Shown: piece by piece, positions 18,998-26,175 of the stretch
Layout of the letters: every line of letters begins with the position of its first letter
How positions within the stretch are numbered: position 1 is the first letter of the stretch
Assembly: GCA_021801545.1 (NCBI GenBank)
Contig: JAJYXX010000263.1
Location: forward strand, 1 to 31,336
Direction: 5' to 3'
Source of the DNA: Chloroflexota bacterium
GTDB lineage: Bacteria; Chloroflexota; Limnocylindria; Limnocylindrales; CSP1-4
Length of the DNA stretch: 31,336 bases
The notes under the pieces: generated by a model
What the model saw: the letters and a program-made list of their open reading frames with translations, nothing else
Database searches by the model: none
What the model was told of the DNA's origin: nothing
Made by a program: the position numbers and the translations under genes

Positions 18998-20518
18998 CTA
19001 CTGGCTCGGCGGAAGGCTGATGGCCGGCACGTACGAGCCGAGGGCGCGCGTGTCGAAATCGAACTCGTAGACGGTGGTCGGGCCCAAGCCTCGACCCAGG
19101 CGACCGAGGAAGAACACCAGGCCGTTCGGCGCGGCGACGAACAGGTGGATCTGGCCGCCTCGTTCCTCGGGCTTGCGGACCTTGGCGAGATGATCGATGG
19201 CGTCTCGTGCCAGCGCAAAGGCGTGGCATCCATTGCGAACGGCGGTGCCCGAGGGCTGAGGGACGGACAGGCCGACGATGCGGCCAACCGATGGCAGCTG
19301 CGAACTCACGTAGGCCTCGACATCCGCGCGGACGTTCTGGGTGATGCTGAGCGCCAAGGCGATATCGACGCCGGCCGAGGGCATGTCCTGCTCCCATGGC
19401 TCCCACAGCGGTCCGTCCGGCTCGGCCCCGGCCGAAGGCCAGGGCACCACCGCTGGCCCGGTGCGCTGCATCGGGATGACCTCCGCCCCGGCATGCGCAA
19501 GGTCCCAGCCCGCGGCGAAGGCGATCGCGTTGTGGGCGTCGAGGTGGAGCCGGTAGGTCTCGTTCGGTTGGACGCGCGCTTCGAGAAACGTCGAGATCTG
19601 GGGCGCGACGTCCGCGTTCCAGTCGACGCCGGTCTTGATCGAGCGGGCATGAAACAGCGGGACCAGGTCGAGGAGGTCCTCCGTCTCGTCCTCGAGGTGA
19701 GCGGCGTACGGTCGGCGGCTCCGGATCGCCAAGGGGCGGCCCGGCAGCGGATCGAGTCCGGCCGGACGCCAGAGGCCCTCGGCCTCCAGGACACGGCGCA
19801 GCGCCGGCTCGTCGAACTCGCGCTGACGGGTCTTCACGAAGCCGTGGGCGAGGTCGACGTACGGATGGCGGAGGCTTCCCGGCGGAACGAGCGACAAGCG
19901 GGCCGAGTCGAGCGCCGACTCCAGCAACCGGTCAACCTGATCGGGGCCGTACACCAGCAGCCGGAAGGGCTCAAGCGTCGTGCGCAGGTCGGCATCGGTG
20001 GTGAGCCCGAGGTGCGATCGCCACTGTTCGCGGACGACGCCGGTGGCCGATTTCGGGCCTCCGTCGAACAGAGAATCGAGGTTCAGTTCGCCGTTGGTGG
20101 AGGTCAACGCCGACAGCGGGTCGTCGGGATGGATCTGCCAGGGCGTCACGATCGTGTACCGCCCACGCAGCCCGGTGTCGGCGAAGGTCCGCTGGGCAAG
20201 GCGAAGCCGCTGAAGGAGCGAGAAGCGGGTCGCGTTGACGAACGCCGGATCGATCAGTGCTGCGGCGGTGATCCGCTTGCGATGGTCGACCTTGAACTTC
20301 GCCTGGTAGCAGTCCACGTCTACCGGCTGGCCCCACGAGTTGCGGTCTGGCCGGATCGGCAGGCTGACCACGTCGTCGAACGCTCGTCCGTAGCGGGCCA
20401 ACTCGAAACCGACGCTCGTCAGGACCGGCTCAGTTCGAAAAAGCCTGGCTCCTTCGAGCCAGAACCACCGGGCTTGGTAATCGAGGCCGAGGATGATCGG
20501 CCGGACCGAGTTCGCCAT
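18998..20518 (-). CDS. CBASS effector: Cap4-like nuclease fused to SAVED sensor
   Basis: This is the first gene of the CBASS operon, 506 residues from ATG 20518. The N-terminal domain (1-230) resembles the DUF4297/Cap4 type DNA nuclease: GLDYQARWFWLEGARLF, an E in VGFEL (39), DDVVSL (48-49) and the Q-x-K strand CYQAKFKV (72-74), which together fit a PD-(D/E)xK site. The C-terminal domain (about 260-506) is SAVED: YRLHLDAHNAIAFAAGWDLA, VIPMQRTG, ITQNVRADVEAYV and HLFVAAPNGLVFFLGRLGRG. In Cap4, cyclic nucleotide bound to SAVED activates DNA degradation and kills the infected cell. The frame remains open upstream, but that part lies over the promoter and capH and is not coding. Confidence 0.9.
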   Translation of the reverse strand: MANSVRPIILGLDYQARWFWLEGARLFRTEPVLTSVGFELARYGRAFDDVVSLPIRPDRNSWGQPVDVDCYQAKFKVDHRKRITAAALIDPAFVNATRFSLLQRLRLAQRTFADTGLRGRYTIVTPWQIHPDDPLSALTSTNGELNLDSLFDGGPKSATGVVREQWRSHLGLTTDADLRTTLEPFRLLVYGPDQVDRLLESALDSARLSLVPPGSLRHPYVDLAHGFVKTRQREFDEPALRRVLEAEGLWRPAGLDPLPGRPLAIRSRRPYAAHLEDETEDLLDLVPLFHARSIKTGVDWNADVAPQISTFLEARVQPNETYRLHLDAHNAIAFAAGWDLAHAGAEVIPMQRTGPAVVPWPSAGAEPDGPLWEPWEQDMPSAGVDIALALSITQNVRADVEAYVSSQLPSVGRIVGLSVPQPSGTAVRNGCHAFALARDAIDHLAKVRKPEERGGQIHLFVAAPNGLVFFLGRLGRGLGPTTVYEFDFDTRALGSYVPAISLPPSQ

Positions 20519-20568
20519 CGTCTTGGGCAACCCACTCTGGGGGAGTCGGCGACATCGCCCCGGAGGCG

Positions 20569-20614
20569 ATCCACCTTTCGGTGAATGGTAGGGTGTGAGC
20601 CCGAGGTGTGTCAA
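20569..20614 (-). promoter_or_regulatory. CBASS promoter with overlapping inverted-repeat operator
   Basis: On the minus strand a perfect TTGACA (20609-20614) is followed, after 18 bases, by TACCAT (20585-20590). An inverted repeat with arms ATnCACC/GGTGnAT spans 20569-20586, with a 4-base centre and one mismatch per arm. It overlaps the end of the -10 box and the likely start of transcription, so a protein bound here would block the promoter. CapH, encoded divergently, is the obvious candidate. The effector ATG lies 51 bases downstream. Confidence 0.6.
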
Positions 20615-20639
20615 CGATATGAGCGTCACTTTTGTGTCT

Positions 20640-20670
20640 AGCCACGCTGACCGCCAGCCACGTTGACGCC
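20640..20670. repeat. Two tandem AGCCACGYTGAC units between CBASS and capH
   Basis: AGCCACGCTGACCGCC (20640-20655) is followed at once by AGCCACGTTGACGCC (20656-20670), a 16-base tandem repeat. CGTTGAC at 20661 is also the inverse of GTCAACG at 20610-20616. The units lie upstream of the CBASS -35 and just before the capH start. They could be further regulator sites or part of the capH promoter. Confidence 0.4.
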
Positions 20671-20686
20671 GATTAGCCGGTGCCTC

Positions 20687-21034
20687 ATGCTGATGTACGT
20701 GGAGTCGTTCTACCGGGAGTTCGGCGAGAGGGTCCGTCGCGCCCGTGGCGAGCGGTTTAGCCAGGCCGAACTCGCGCGTCGGATCGGCATGAGTCGTGGG
20801 TCGATCGCCAACATTGAGGTCGGCCGCCAGCGGATCCCACTGCACTTGCTGACCGTCCTCGCACGCGAACTCGACGTCGAGCCAGCGGCCCTTCTTCCGG
20901 TTGGCGATGCCAATGCGGCAGATATCGTGCCAGCCGACCGCCTTCAGCGATTGCGCCCCGAGGATCAGACAGCGCTGCAGAAGGTCGTGCGGCGGGCCCG
21001 CGAAGAACGAGGCGCTTACGATGGGCAAGGCTGA
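20687..21034 (+). CDS. capH: CapH-like HTH repressor of CBASS
   Basis: The 115-residue protein has an Xre-type helix-turn-helix at about 12-65 (FGERVRRARGERFSQAELAR, IGMSRGSIANIEVGR, HLLTVLARELDVEP) and a helical C-terminal tail. CapH proteins repress CBASS until the partner CapP cleaves them after DNA damage. The arrangement here fits: it is divergent from the CBASS operon and its stop overlaps the capP start by 14 bases. Starts at ATG 20687 or 20693 are equally likely; the frame is open to a TTG at 20663. Assignment depends on context, since many Xre/ImmA pairs control other things. Confidence 0.78.
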   Translation: MLMYVESFYREFGERVRRARGERFSQAELARRIGMSRGSIANIEVGRQRIPLHLLTVLARELDVEPAALLPVGDANAADIVPADRLQRLRPEDQTALQKVVRRAREERGAYDGQG

Positions 21035-21542
21035 GACCGAAGCCATGCGCCTGCTCGCTGAGACAGGTCAATCAACGCAGGCACCCGTCGACATCGAGGC
21101 GATCGCTCGGCATCTCGGCGCCCAGGTCGTCCAGGAGAGACTGGATCGGTCGGTGTCCGGGATGCTGTACAGAGATGGCGACCATGTGGTCATCGGAGTG
21201 AACTCCGCCCATGTCGATCGCCGGCGGCGATTCACCGTCGCGCACGAGATCGGCCACCTGGTACTGCACAAGGGACGTCCCCTGGTCCTCGACCATGTCC
21301 GCGTGAACTTCCGCGACGCCAACTCGAGCACGGCGAGTGACCTCGAGGAGATCCAGGCGAACGCATTCGCGGCGGAAGTCCTGATGCCGCGTGACCAGGT
21401 CATCGCCAGCGCGAAGCGCCTGTTGGAGGACCGAACGATCACGGAAGCGGCCATCGTCGAGTACCTGGCCCAAGGCTTCGACGTGAGCGATCAGGCGATG
21501 GAATACCGGCTGATCAACCTGGGGTTGCGCCGGCAGGTCTGA
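21021..21542 (+). CDS. capP: CapP-like ImmA/IrrE metallopeptidase
   Basis: From ATG 21021 (inside the capH 3' end) the product is 173 residues. The zinc site is complete: H75-E-I-G-H79 in FTVAHEIGHLVLHKG, with the third ligand in the helix EEIQANAFAAEVLMP. The N-terminus (VDIEAIARHLGAQVVQERLD, SGMLYRDGDHVVIGVNSAH) is standard for ImmA/IrrE (COG2856). In known CapH-CapP pairs the peptidase cuts CapH in response to single-stranded DNA and releases the CBASS promoter. It converges on hsdS, whose stop is 74 bases away. Confidence 0.82.
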   Translation: MGKAETEAMRLLAETGQSTQAPVDIEAIARHLGAQVVQERLDRSVSGMLYRDGDHVVIGVNSAHVDRRRRFTVAHEIGHLVLHKGRPLVLDHVRVNFRDANSSTASDLEEIQANAFAAEVLMPRDQVIASAKRLLEDRTITEAAIVEYLAQGFDVSDQAMEYRLINLGLRRQV

Positions 21543-21557
21543 GCGCCTGGAGACACG

Positions 21558-21611
21558 CAAGCGGGCATGACGTCGTAAGCCGAATGCTCGGCTCCGCCTG
21601 GTGTCCGCTTG
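21558..21611. terminator. Nested hairpin between converging capP and hsdS
   Basis: An outer stem CAAGCGG (21558-21564) / CCGCTTG (21605-21611) surrounds an inner stem AGCCGA-4-TCGGCT (21578-21593). The position between two converging genes fits a shared terminator. There is no T-run on either side, so an intrinsic rho-independent terminator is not shown. Confidence 0.35.
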
Positions 21612-21615
21612 GCCA

Positions 21616-22953
21616 TTACAGCGCCCTCCCGATGATCCGCTCGGCGTCGTTCACCTGCAGCTCGCCGGAGAGGAGCTTGGGCAGCAGCGTGTCCCGCAGG
21701 GCGGCGAGCGTACGGCATTCTTCGAAGTTCGCTTCCATCTTGGCGCGAATCGGTCGTCCGATTTCCTCAAACCGCATCGCCAGATCCCCGTCGGGAAGTG
21801 CGAGGCGGAGCCTGGGGATGCTTCGCACGTTCAAGGCATCGAGGATCGTGCCCGCGTCGGTGTTCAGCGCAACTTCGTCCCGGAGGGCCTCCGACAGCAG
21901 CGCCTCGAGTAGGAAGGTGGGGTACTCAAAGGATGGCTTGCATCGAACGCCGGTCATGTTCCTGCCGAGCGCCGCGGTGAGTCCGCCTGGTATCTGGGCG
22001 ACCGCGCCAACGCGCCCAACGTTTGTGATCACGCAGTCACCGGGCGACGCCTCCAGTCTTGAGGTCCAGGCCCTGTAGTCGGATTCGTCAATGAGGTAGG
22101 TGTCGGTCATGTCCAGCAGGCCGTCGGCCCGGATGTTCGAGAGCTGGAGAAGGGGCCACCCATGCTCTCGTCGCTCCGGCTTCTTGGCGTGCGAGCAGTC
22201 GATGACGTCTGCGATGTCACCGAGCGGCGCAACCTTCCAACCCCTTGGGATCTCCCCTAGCTCCGAGACCGCGAACGAGTCCGGGAACAACAGGTCGGCG
22301 AGGTGCGGCGGGAGGCCGGGCTCGCGGCCTTCGGCCTTGGCGCGGACGGGGTCGAAGTCGACGAACCAGGACTTGAAGAGCGCCCGCGCGATCGCCTCCA
22401 GGGTCTCGTTCATCCGGCGGTTCAGCTCGATCTTGTCGTCCAGCGTGCCGAGGATGTGGGCGATGACGCGCTGCTCGGGGAGCGGAGGAAGCGCGAACGC
22501 GTAGTCCCGGATCTGGCCGCCGCTGATGTGCGGCACCGCGGTGCCTGTCTGGACTCCGGTGACGTACTCCGTGAAGGCGCGGCCACCGATCACGTACTTG
22601 AGGAAGCCAGTGTCCAGCTTCGCGGTGCCGCGCAGTCTGGCAACCCGTTGCACGAGAAGGGCGGGTAGATCCGAGTCGCGGACAGCCGCGTACTTGAGCC
22701 CTGCCTCGATCCACGGCCGATCCATTGCCAAGATCACGTCGCCTTCGCTCAGCCAGTAACTGTCGAGGTCTCCCATGCCTGAGGCCGGCCATCGCTTGGC
22801 GCCATCCCAACGAAGGACACCCTGCCCGACGTTGTCGCCTCTCAGGAGGCGTGGCGCTGTTGGATCGGTGGTGTAGTGCTGGCTCTCGAAAGGGAACCCG
22901 GTCACCAAGTCCACGACGTCGCCGAGCCGCACGATCGGCCACTCACCCGCCAT
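21616..22953 (-). CDS. hsdS: Type I restriction-modification specificity subunit (HsdS)
   Basis: HsdS reads the target sequence for the methylase and nuclease. The 445-residue product has two target-recognition domains, each followed by a conserved helix region. TRD1 is WPIVRLGDVVDLVTGFPFES to PHISGGQIRDYAFALPPLPE. The central helices are RVIAHILGTLDDKIELNRRM and ALFKSWFVDFDPVR. TRD2 is IPRGWKVAPLGDIADVIDCS to NVRSIPRLRLALPDGDLAMR. The tail AALRDTLLPKLLSGEL closes it. ATG 22953 is chosen because of the family start and its 11-base overlap with the upstream small ORF; a longer open frame reaches 23067 but lacks homology. Confidence 0.93.
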   Translation of the reverse strand: MAGEWPIVRLGDVVDLVTGFPFESQHYTTDPTAPRLLRGDNVGQGVLRWDGAKRWPASGMGDLDSYWLSEGDVILAMDRPWIEAGLKYAAVRDSDLPALLVQRVARLRGTAKLDTGFLKYVIGGRAFTEYVTGVQTGTAVPHISGGQIRDYAFALPPLPEQRVIAHILGTLDDKIELNRRMNETLEAIARALFKSWFVDFDPVRAKAEGREPGLPPHLADLLFPDSFAVSELGEIPRGWKVAPLGDIADVIDCSHAKKPERREHGWPLLQLSNIRADGLLDMTDTYLIDESDYRAWTSRLEASPGDCVITNVGRVGAVAQIPGGLTAALGRNMTGVRCKPSFEYPTFLLEALLSEALRDEVALNTDAGTILDALNVRSIPRLRLALPDGDLAMRFEEIGRPIRAKMEANFEECRTLAALRDTLLPKLLSGELQVNDAERIIGRAL

Positions 22954-23212
22954 ACCCGAGCTCCCGCAGGTTCGCGGCCTTGGCAAGATCCACGTTCGAC
23001 GCGAGCTCGGCCGGCTTGAAACCCCTGCCGTGCGCATTCTGGCTGCGGATCGAAGGCGCGGATGCAAAAGAGAGAACCCCGGCGGAGGCCGTTACCGGCT
23101 GATCCGACGGGGAGTAGATGTCGACACGGTAGTCTGAACGCTCGGGCCGGTCAATCAGGGCGATCGGCCACGTCCGAACCGGCCCTGACCCCACGCGGCG
23201 ACCGCCTGTCAC
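22943..23212 (-). CDS. Unidentified 89-residue ORF in the hsd operon
   Basis: A GTG at 23212 overlaps the HepT stop (GTGA), and the ORF's stop overlaps hsdS by 11 bases, so it is almost certainly translated. The sequence has no motif I recognise. It has a basic start (TGGRRVGSG), a hydrophobic-aromatic middle (TWPIALIDRPERSDYRVDIY) and a polar C-terminal half with GFKPAELASNVDLAKAANLR. There are no transmembrane segments. Its place just ahead of hsdS suggests a link to the type I complex or to the TA pair, but nothing more can be said. A remnant of a larger gene is possible. Confidence 0.6.
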   Translation of the reverse strand: MTGGRRVGSGPVRTWPIALIDRPERSDYRVDIYSPSDQPVTASAGVLSFASAPSIRSQNAHGRGFKPAELASNVDLAKAANLRELGYGG

Positions 23213-23556
23213 CGCCCGCGATCCTCGAGGTCCCGCAGGAGCCGTTGCAGGGCGGGCTGGAGGGCTGGAACGTCTCGATTCGCCGCGTCCCAGACGATGT
23301 CGGCGTCGATCTCGAAGTACCCGTGGACCAGGACGTTCCGCATCCCGACGATGCTCGGCCACGGCACGTCAGGCGCGAGGGCACGAACATCCTCCGGGAT
23401 GCCTCGCGCGGCCTCGCCCAGGATCTGCAGGTTGCGCAGAAACCACACCTGGAGCAGCTCATCGCGCTCGAAGGACGCTCGATCGCGATCGCGATACCGC
23501 TCGATGGCTGCAATCGCATCGAGCATGTCCCTGAGTCGCTCCGCGGGATTCCTCAC
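23209..23556 (-). CDS. hepT: HEPN RNase toxin HepT (DUF86), copy 1
   Basis: This 115-residue helical protein has the HepT active site MRNVLVHGY, that is R73-x4-H78-x-Y80. HepT toxins are RNases; the partner MntA adds AMP to the tyrosine to disarm them. DUF86 features are also present: MLDAIAAIERY, RNLQILGEAARG and DIVWDAANRDVPAL. The GTG at 23556 overlaps the antitoxin stop (GTGA). The following 89-residue ORF overlaps its own stop, so it is co-transcribed with hsdS. Confidence 0.88.
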   Translation of the reverse strand: MRNPAERLRDMLDAIAAIERYRDRDRASFERDELLQVWFLRNLQILGEAARGIPEDVRALAPDVPWPSIVGMRNVLVHGYFEIDADIVWDAANRDVPALQPALQRLLRDLEDRGR

Positions 23557-23843
23557 ACCAGGACGGCCTCACGCAGCACGGTGCTGCGGATCCGTGCCTT
23601 CAGGCCGCGCACGGTCACGACGTCGACAGGGCGCCCGAGCAATGATTCGAGTTCGACCTGGAGGCCGCCGAGGTCGAGGAGTGACCTGCCGGGTTCCATC
23701 TCGACGAGGAAGTCGATATCGCTCGTCTCGTCTGCCTCTCCGCGGGCGACCGAGCCGAAGATTCGAACGTTGTGCGCCCCGTGCCGTGCGGAAACGCGGA
23801 GGATTTCCTCGCGCTTCCGCTTCACCAGTTGCTCAGTCGTCAT
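23553..23843 (-). CDS. mntA: MntA antitoxin (minimal nucleotidyltransferase), copy 1
   Basis: The 96-residue product carries VRIFGSVARGEADETSDIDF, with G30-S31, exactly ten residues, then D42-x-D44, the canonical MNT signature. LLDLGGLQVELESLLGRPVD and the C-terminal IRSTVLREAVLV are standard for the family. It is expected to AMPylate the HepT encoded next (GTGA overlap). It starts 12 bases after the stop of the second HepT gene, so the two TA pairs are in tandem. Confidence 0.88.
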   Translation of the reverse strand: MTTEQLVKRKREEILRVSARHGAHNVRIFGSVARGEADETSDIDFLVEMEPGRSLLDLGGLQVELESLLGRPVDVVTVRGLKARIRSTVLREAVLV

Positions 23844-23855
23844 ATCCCAGCGCCC

Positions 23856-24203
23856 TCACTCCTGCGTGGCACCCAACAGCGCACTGATCTCGCGACTGAG
23901 GATCGGCAACTTCGTCTCAAGGATGTCCCAGACCAGTCGGTCATCCACGTCGGCGTACCCGTGGATGAGGATGTTGCGGAAGTCGATGATGCTGCGGTGC
24001 TGGCTGACTCTGGTGGCAAGTTCCGGATCGCGTCTGGCGAGCTGCGCAAGGGCTTCACCGATGATCTCGAATTCGCGCTCGACCGCGGCGCGCAGCATGG
24101 CCTCACCAGCATAGTCGGCGAAGTTCTTGCCGGCGGTGAATTGCGCGAGCAACGTCGCAGCCTGCTGGATGTCGTAGAGGTATTTCCTGGCCTCAAGCCG
24201 CAT
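23856..24203 (-). CDS. hepT: HEPN RNase toxin HepT (DUF86), copy 2
   Basis: This 115-residue HEPN protein shows DFRNILIHGYADVDDRLVWD, with R76-x4-H81-x-Y83 as the catalytic and AMP-accepting motif. It also has AVEREFEIIGEALAQLARRD. It differs clearly from copy 1, so this is not a recent duplication but a separate TA lineage. ATG 24203 lies 11 bases inside the antitoxin gene, and the toxin stop is 12 bases before copy 1's antitoxin. Confidence 0.88.
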   Translation of the reverse strand: MRLEARKYLYDIQQAATLLAQFTAGKNFADYAGEAMLRAAVEREFEIIGEALAQLARRDPELATRVSQHRSIIDFRNILIHGYADVDDRLVWDILETKLPILSREISALLGATQE

Positions 24204-24501
24204 AGAGCAACGCCTTGGTCTGATCGATGGACTGCCTGAAATAGGGGTTCTTGATGGCTGACGCGACCACCAGGTCCACCGGCCGCCCCAAGAGCCGCTC
24301 CAGAGATTCGAGCAGCCCGAAGTAGGCATCGGCGTACTGTCCCGCTGGCAGGCTCTCGAAGTCGACCAGGAAGTCGAAATCGCTCTGCTGCGGGTTGAAG
24401 TCGTCGCGCGTGGCCGAGCCGAACAGGGACAGACTGAGCACATGATGACGCCGACAGAGCTCCGCCAGCTCGGCGCGGTTGTTTTCGATCGAGGGGATCA
24501 C
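24193..24501 (-). CDS. mntA: MntA antitoxin (minimal nucleotidyltransferase), copy 2
   Basis: The 102-residue product carries LSLFGSATRDDFNPQQSDFD, with G28-S29, eleven residues, then D41-x-D43. The spacing is one longer than the usual GSx10DxD, a variant of the MNT signature. The rest (LLESLERLLGRPVDLVVASA, IDQTKALLYAA) is typical. The GTG at 24501 overlaps the HsdM stop (GTGA), so the pair is directly coupled to the methylase gene. Confidence 0.86.
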   Translation of the reverse strand: MIPSIENNRAELAELCRRHHVLSLSLFGSATRDDFNPQQSDFDFLVDFESLPAGQYADAYFGLLESLERLLGRPVDLVVASAIKNPYFRQSIDQTKALLYAA

Positions 24502-26060
24502 GGGGCATCCTCCTTGCCGACACGGTAGCCGAGACGGGCGAGATTCTCACGTATGGCGGCATCGAGCCGCGCGCCTTCCTCGTATTGTGCCGCCAAGGTT
24601 TGCGTGAGGCGGCGCATCTTCTCGTCGAAGGGCTCGTCGTCCTCCTCGGCGGCCGCCGCTCCGACGTAGCGGCCGGGCGTGAGGACGTGACCGTGCTTCC
24701 GGATCTCGTCGAGCGGCGCCGCTCGGCAGAAGCCGGGCACGTCGGCGTATTCGCCCGCGCCCTCATCACCGCGCCAGGCGTGGTACGTGCCGGCGATCGT
24801 CGCGACGTCGTCGTCGGTCAGCTCGCGGTGGGTCCGATCGACGAGGGTGCCCATCTTCCGGGCATCGATGAAGAGCGTCTCGCCGCGCCGGTCGCGGAAG
24901 CGGCCGTTGCGCTTGTCGCGGGCGAGGAACCAGAGGCAAACCGGGATCTGGGTCGAGTAGAAGAGCTGGCCCGGCAGGGCGACCATGGCGTCGACGAGGT
25001 CCGCCTCGACGATCGATCGGCGGATCTCGCCCTCGCCGGACTGGTTCGTCGACATCGAGCCGTTGGCCAGGACGAAGCCGGCGATCCCGGTCGGCGCGAG
25101 ATGGCTGATGAAGTGCTGGACCCAGGCGAAGTTCGCGTTGCCCGCCGGCGGCTCGCCATAGACCCAGCGCTTGTCACCCCTGAGGAGTCCGCCCCGCCAG
25201 TCGCTGTCGTTGAAGGGCGGATTGGCGAGGACGTAGTCGGCCTTGAGGTCGGGATGGCGGTCGTTGTGGAAGGTGTCGCCGTGAGCGATCTGGGCGTCGA
25301 TCCCGCGGATCGCGAGGTTCATCTTGGCCAGGCGCCAGGTCGTGTAGTTGGACTCCTGGCCGTAGATGCTGATGTCGCCGAGCCGGCCGCTGTGGGCCTC
25401 GATGAACTTCTCGCTGCTGACGAACATGCCGCCGGAGCCGCAGCACGGGTCGTAGACGCGGCCCTTGTACGGCGCGAGCATCTCGACGAGGATCCGGACG
25501 ACGTGGGACGGCGTGTAGAACTGGCCGCCCTTCTTGCCCTCGGCGCTCGCGAACTGGGCGAGGAAGTACTCGTAGACCCGGCCGAGCGTGTCCTTCGCGC
25601 GGTCGGCGGGGGCCCCGAGCGCGATGTCGGTCACGAGGTTGATGAGCTGGCCGAGGCGCTGCTTGTCGAGGCCGGGCCGGGCGTAGTCCTTGGGCAGGAC
25701 GCCCTTGAGCGTCGGGTTGTCGCGCTCGATGGCGGTCATCGCGTCGTCGACGAGCGTGCCGATCGTCGGCTGGGGCGCGCTGGCCCGCAGGTGCGACCAG
25801 CGGGCCTCCTTCGGCACCCAGAAGATGCTCGCGGCACGGTACTCGTCGGGGTCCTCGGGGTCGGCGCCCTGGGAGCGGTCGGCCTCGAGATCGGCGTGTT
25901 TGGCCTCGAACGCGTCGGAGATGTACTTGAGGAAGATGAGGCCGAGGACGACGTGCTTGTACTCGGCGGCGTCCATGTTGTTGCGCAGGGCGTCGGCCGT
26001 TTGCCAAAGCCGCGCCTCGAGGCTGGCTTCCGGTCGCGCTGCCGTTGATCTGACCTGCAC
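24498..26060 (-). CDS. hsdM: Type I restriction-modification methylase (HsdM)
   Basis: HsdM adds a methyl group to adenine at the site chosen by HsdS and protects host DNA. The 520-residue protein opens with the HsdM helical domain (LWQTADALRNNMDAAEYKHV, VLGLIFLKYISDAFE). It has AdoMet motif DPCCGSGGMFVSSEKF (about residue 207) and the catalytic NPPF in VLANPPFNDSDW (about 278). The C-terminal part (GHVLTPGRYVGAA) is typical. The start GTG 26060 is used; an internal start nearer SLEARLW is possible. Four TA genes and one small ORF separate it from hsdS, all in overlap. Confidence 0.94.
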   Translation of the reverse strand: MQVRSTAARPEASLEARLWQTADALRNNMDAAEYKHVVLGLIFLKYISDAFEAKHADLEADRSQGADPEDPDEYRAASIFWVPKEARWSHLRASAPQPTIGTLVDDAMTAIERDNPTLKGVLPKDYARPGLDKQRLGQLINLVTDIALGAPADRAKDTLGRVYEYFLAQFASAEGKKGGQFYTPSHVVRILVEMLAPYKGRVYDPCCGSGGMFVSSEKFIEAHSGRLGDISIYGQESNYTTWRLAKMNLAIRGIDAQIAHGDTFHNDRHPDLKADYVLANPPFNDSDWRGGLLRGDKRWVYGEPPAGNANFAWVQHFISHLAPTGIAGFVLANGSMSTNQSGEGEIRRSIVEADLVDAMVALPGQLFYSTQIPVCLWFLARDKRNGRFRDRRGETLFIDARKMGTLVDRTHRELTDDDVATIAGTYHAWRGDEGAGEYADVPGFCRAAPLDEIRKHGHVLTPGRYVGAAAAEEDDEPFDEKMRRLTQTLAAQYEEGARLDAAIRENLARLGYRVGKEDAP

Positions 26061-26175
26061 CCGTCAAGCCCCCTTCGTCGTTCGCTGCGACCTAGTGTGC
26101 GATACCGCTCGGGCAGTCGTATGAACTTATGAGAGCCGCCGGAGCTCAGTCATCCCACCCGCTTCTGGCTTCGCC

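Noticed and set aside
17738..20584. 948-codon plus-strand open frame opposite CBASS genes
   Set aside because: Lies over three well-identified minus-strand genes; composition is Arg/Asp/Gly-heavy as expected for a shadow.
20519..21046. N-terminal extension of the SAVED effector
   Set aside because: The frame is open upstream, but it would cover the promoter and the whole of capH; family similarity begins at ATG 20518.
24585..26048. Plus-strand open frame opposite hsdM
   Set aside because: Shadow of hsdM; repetitive Val/Gly/Ala/Asp text with no motif.
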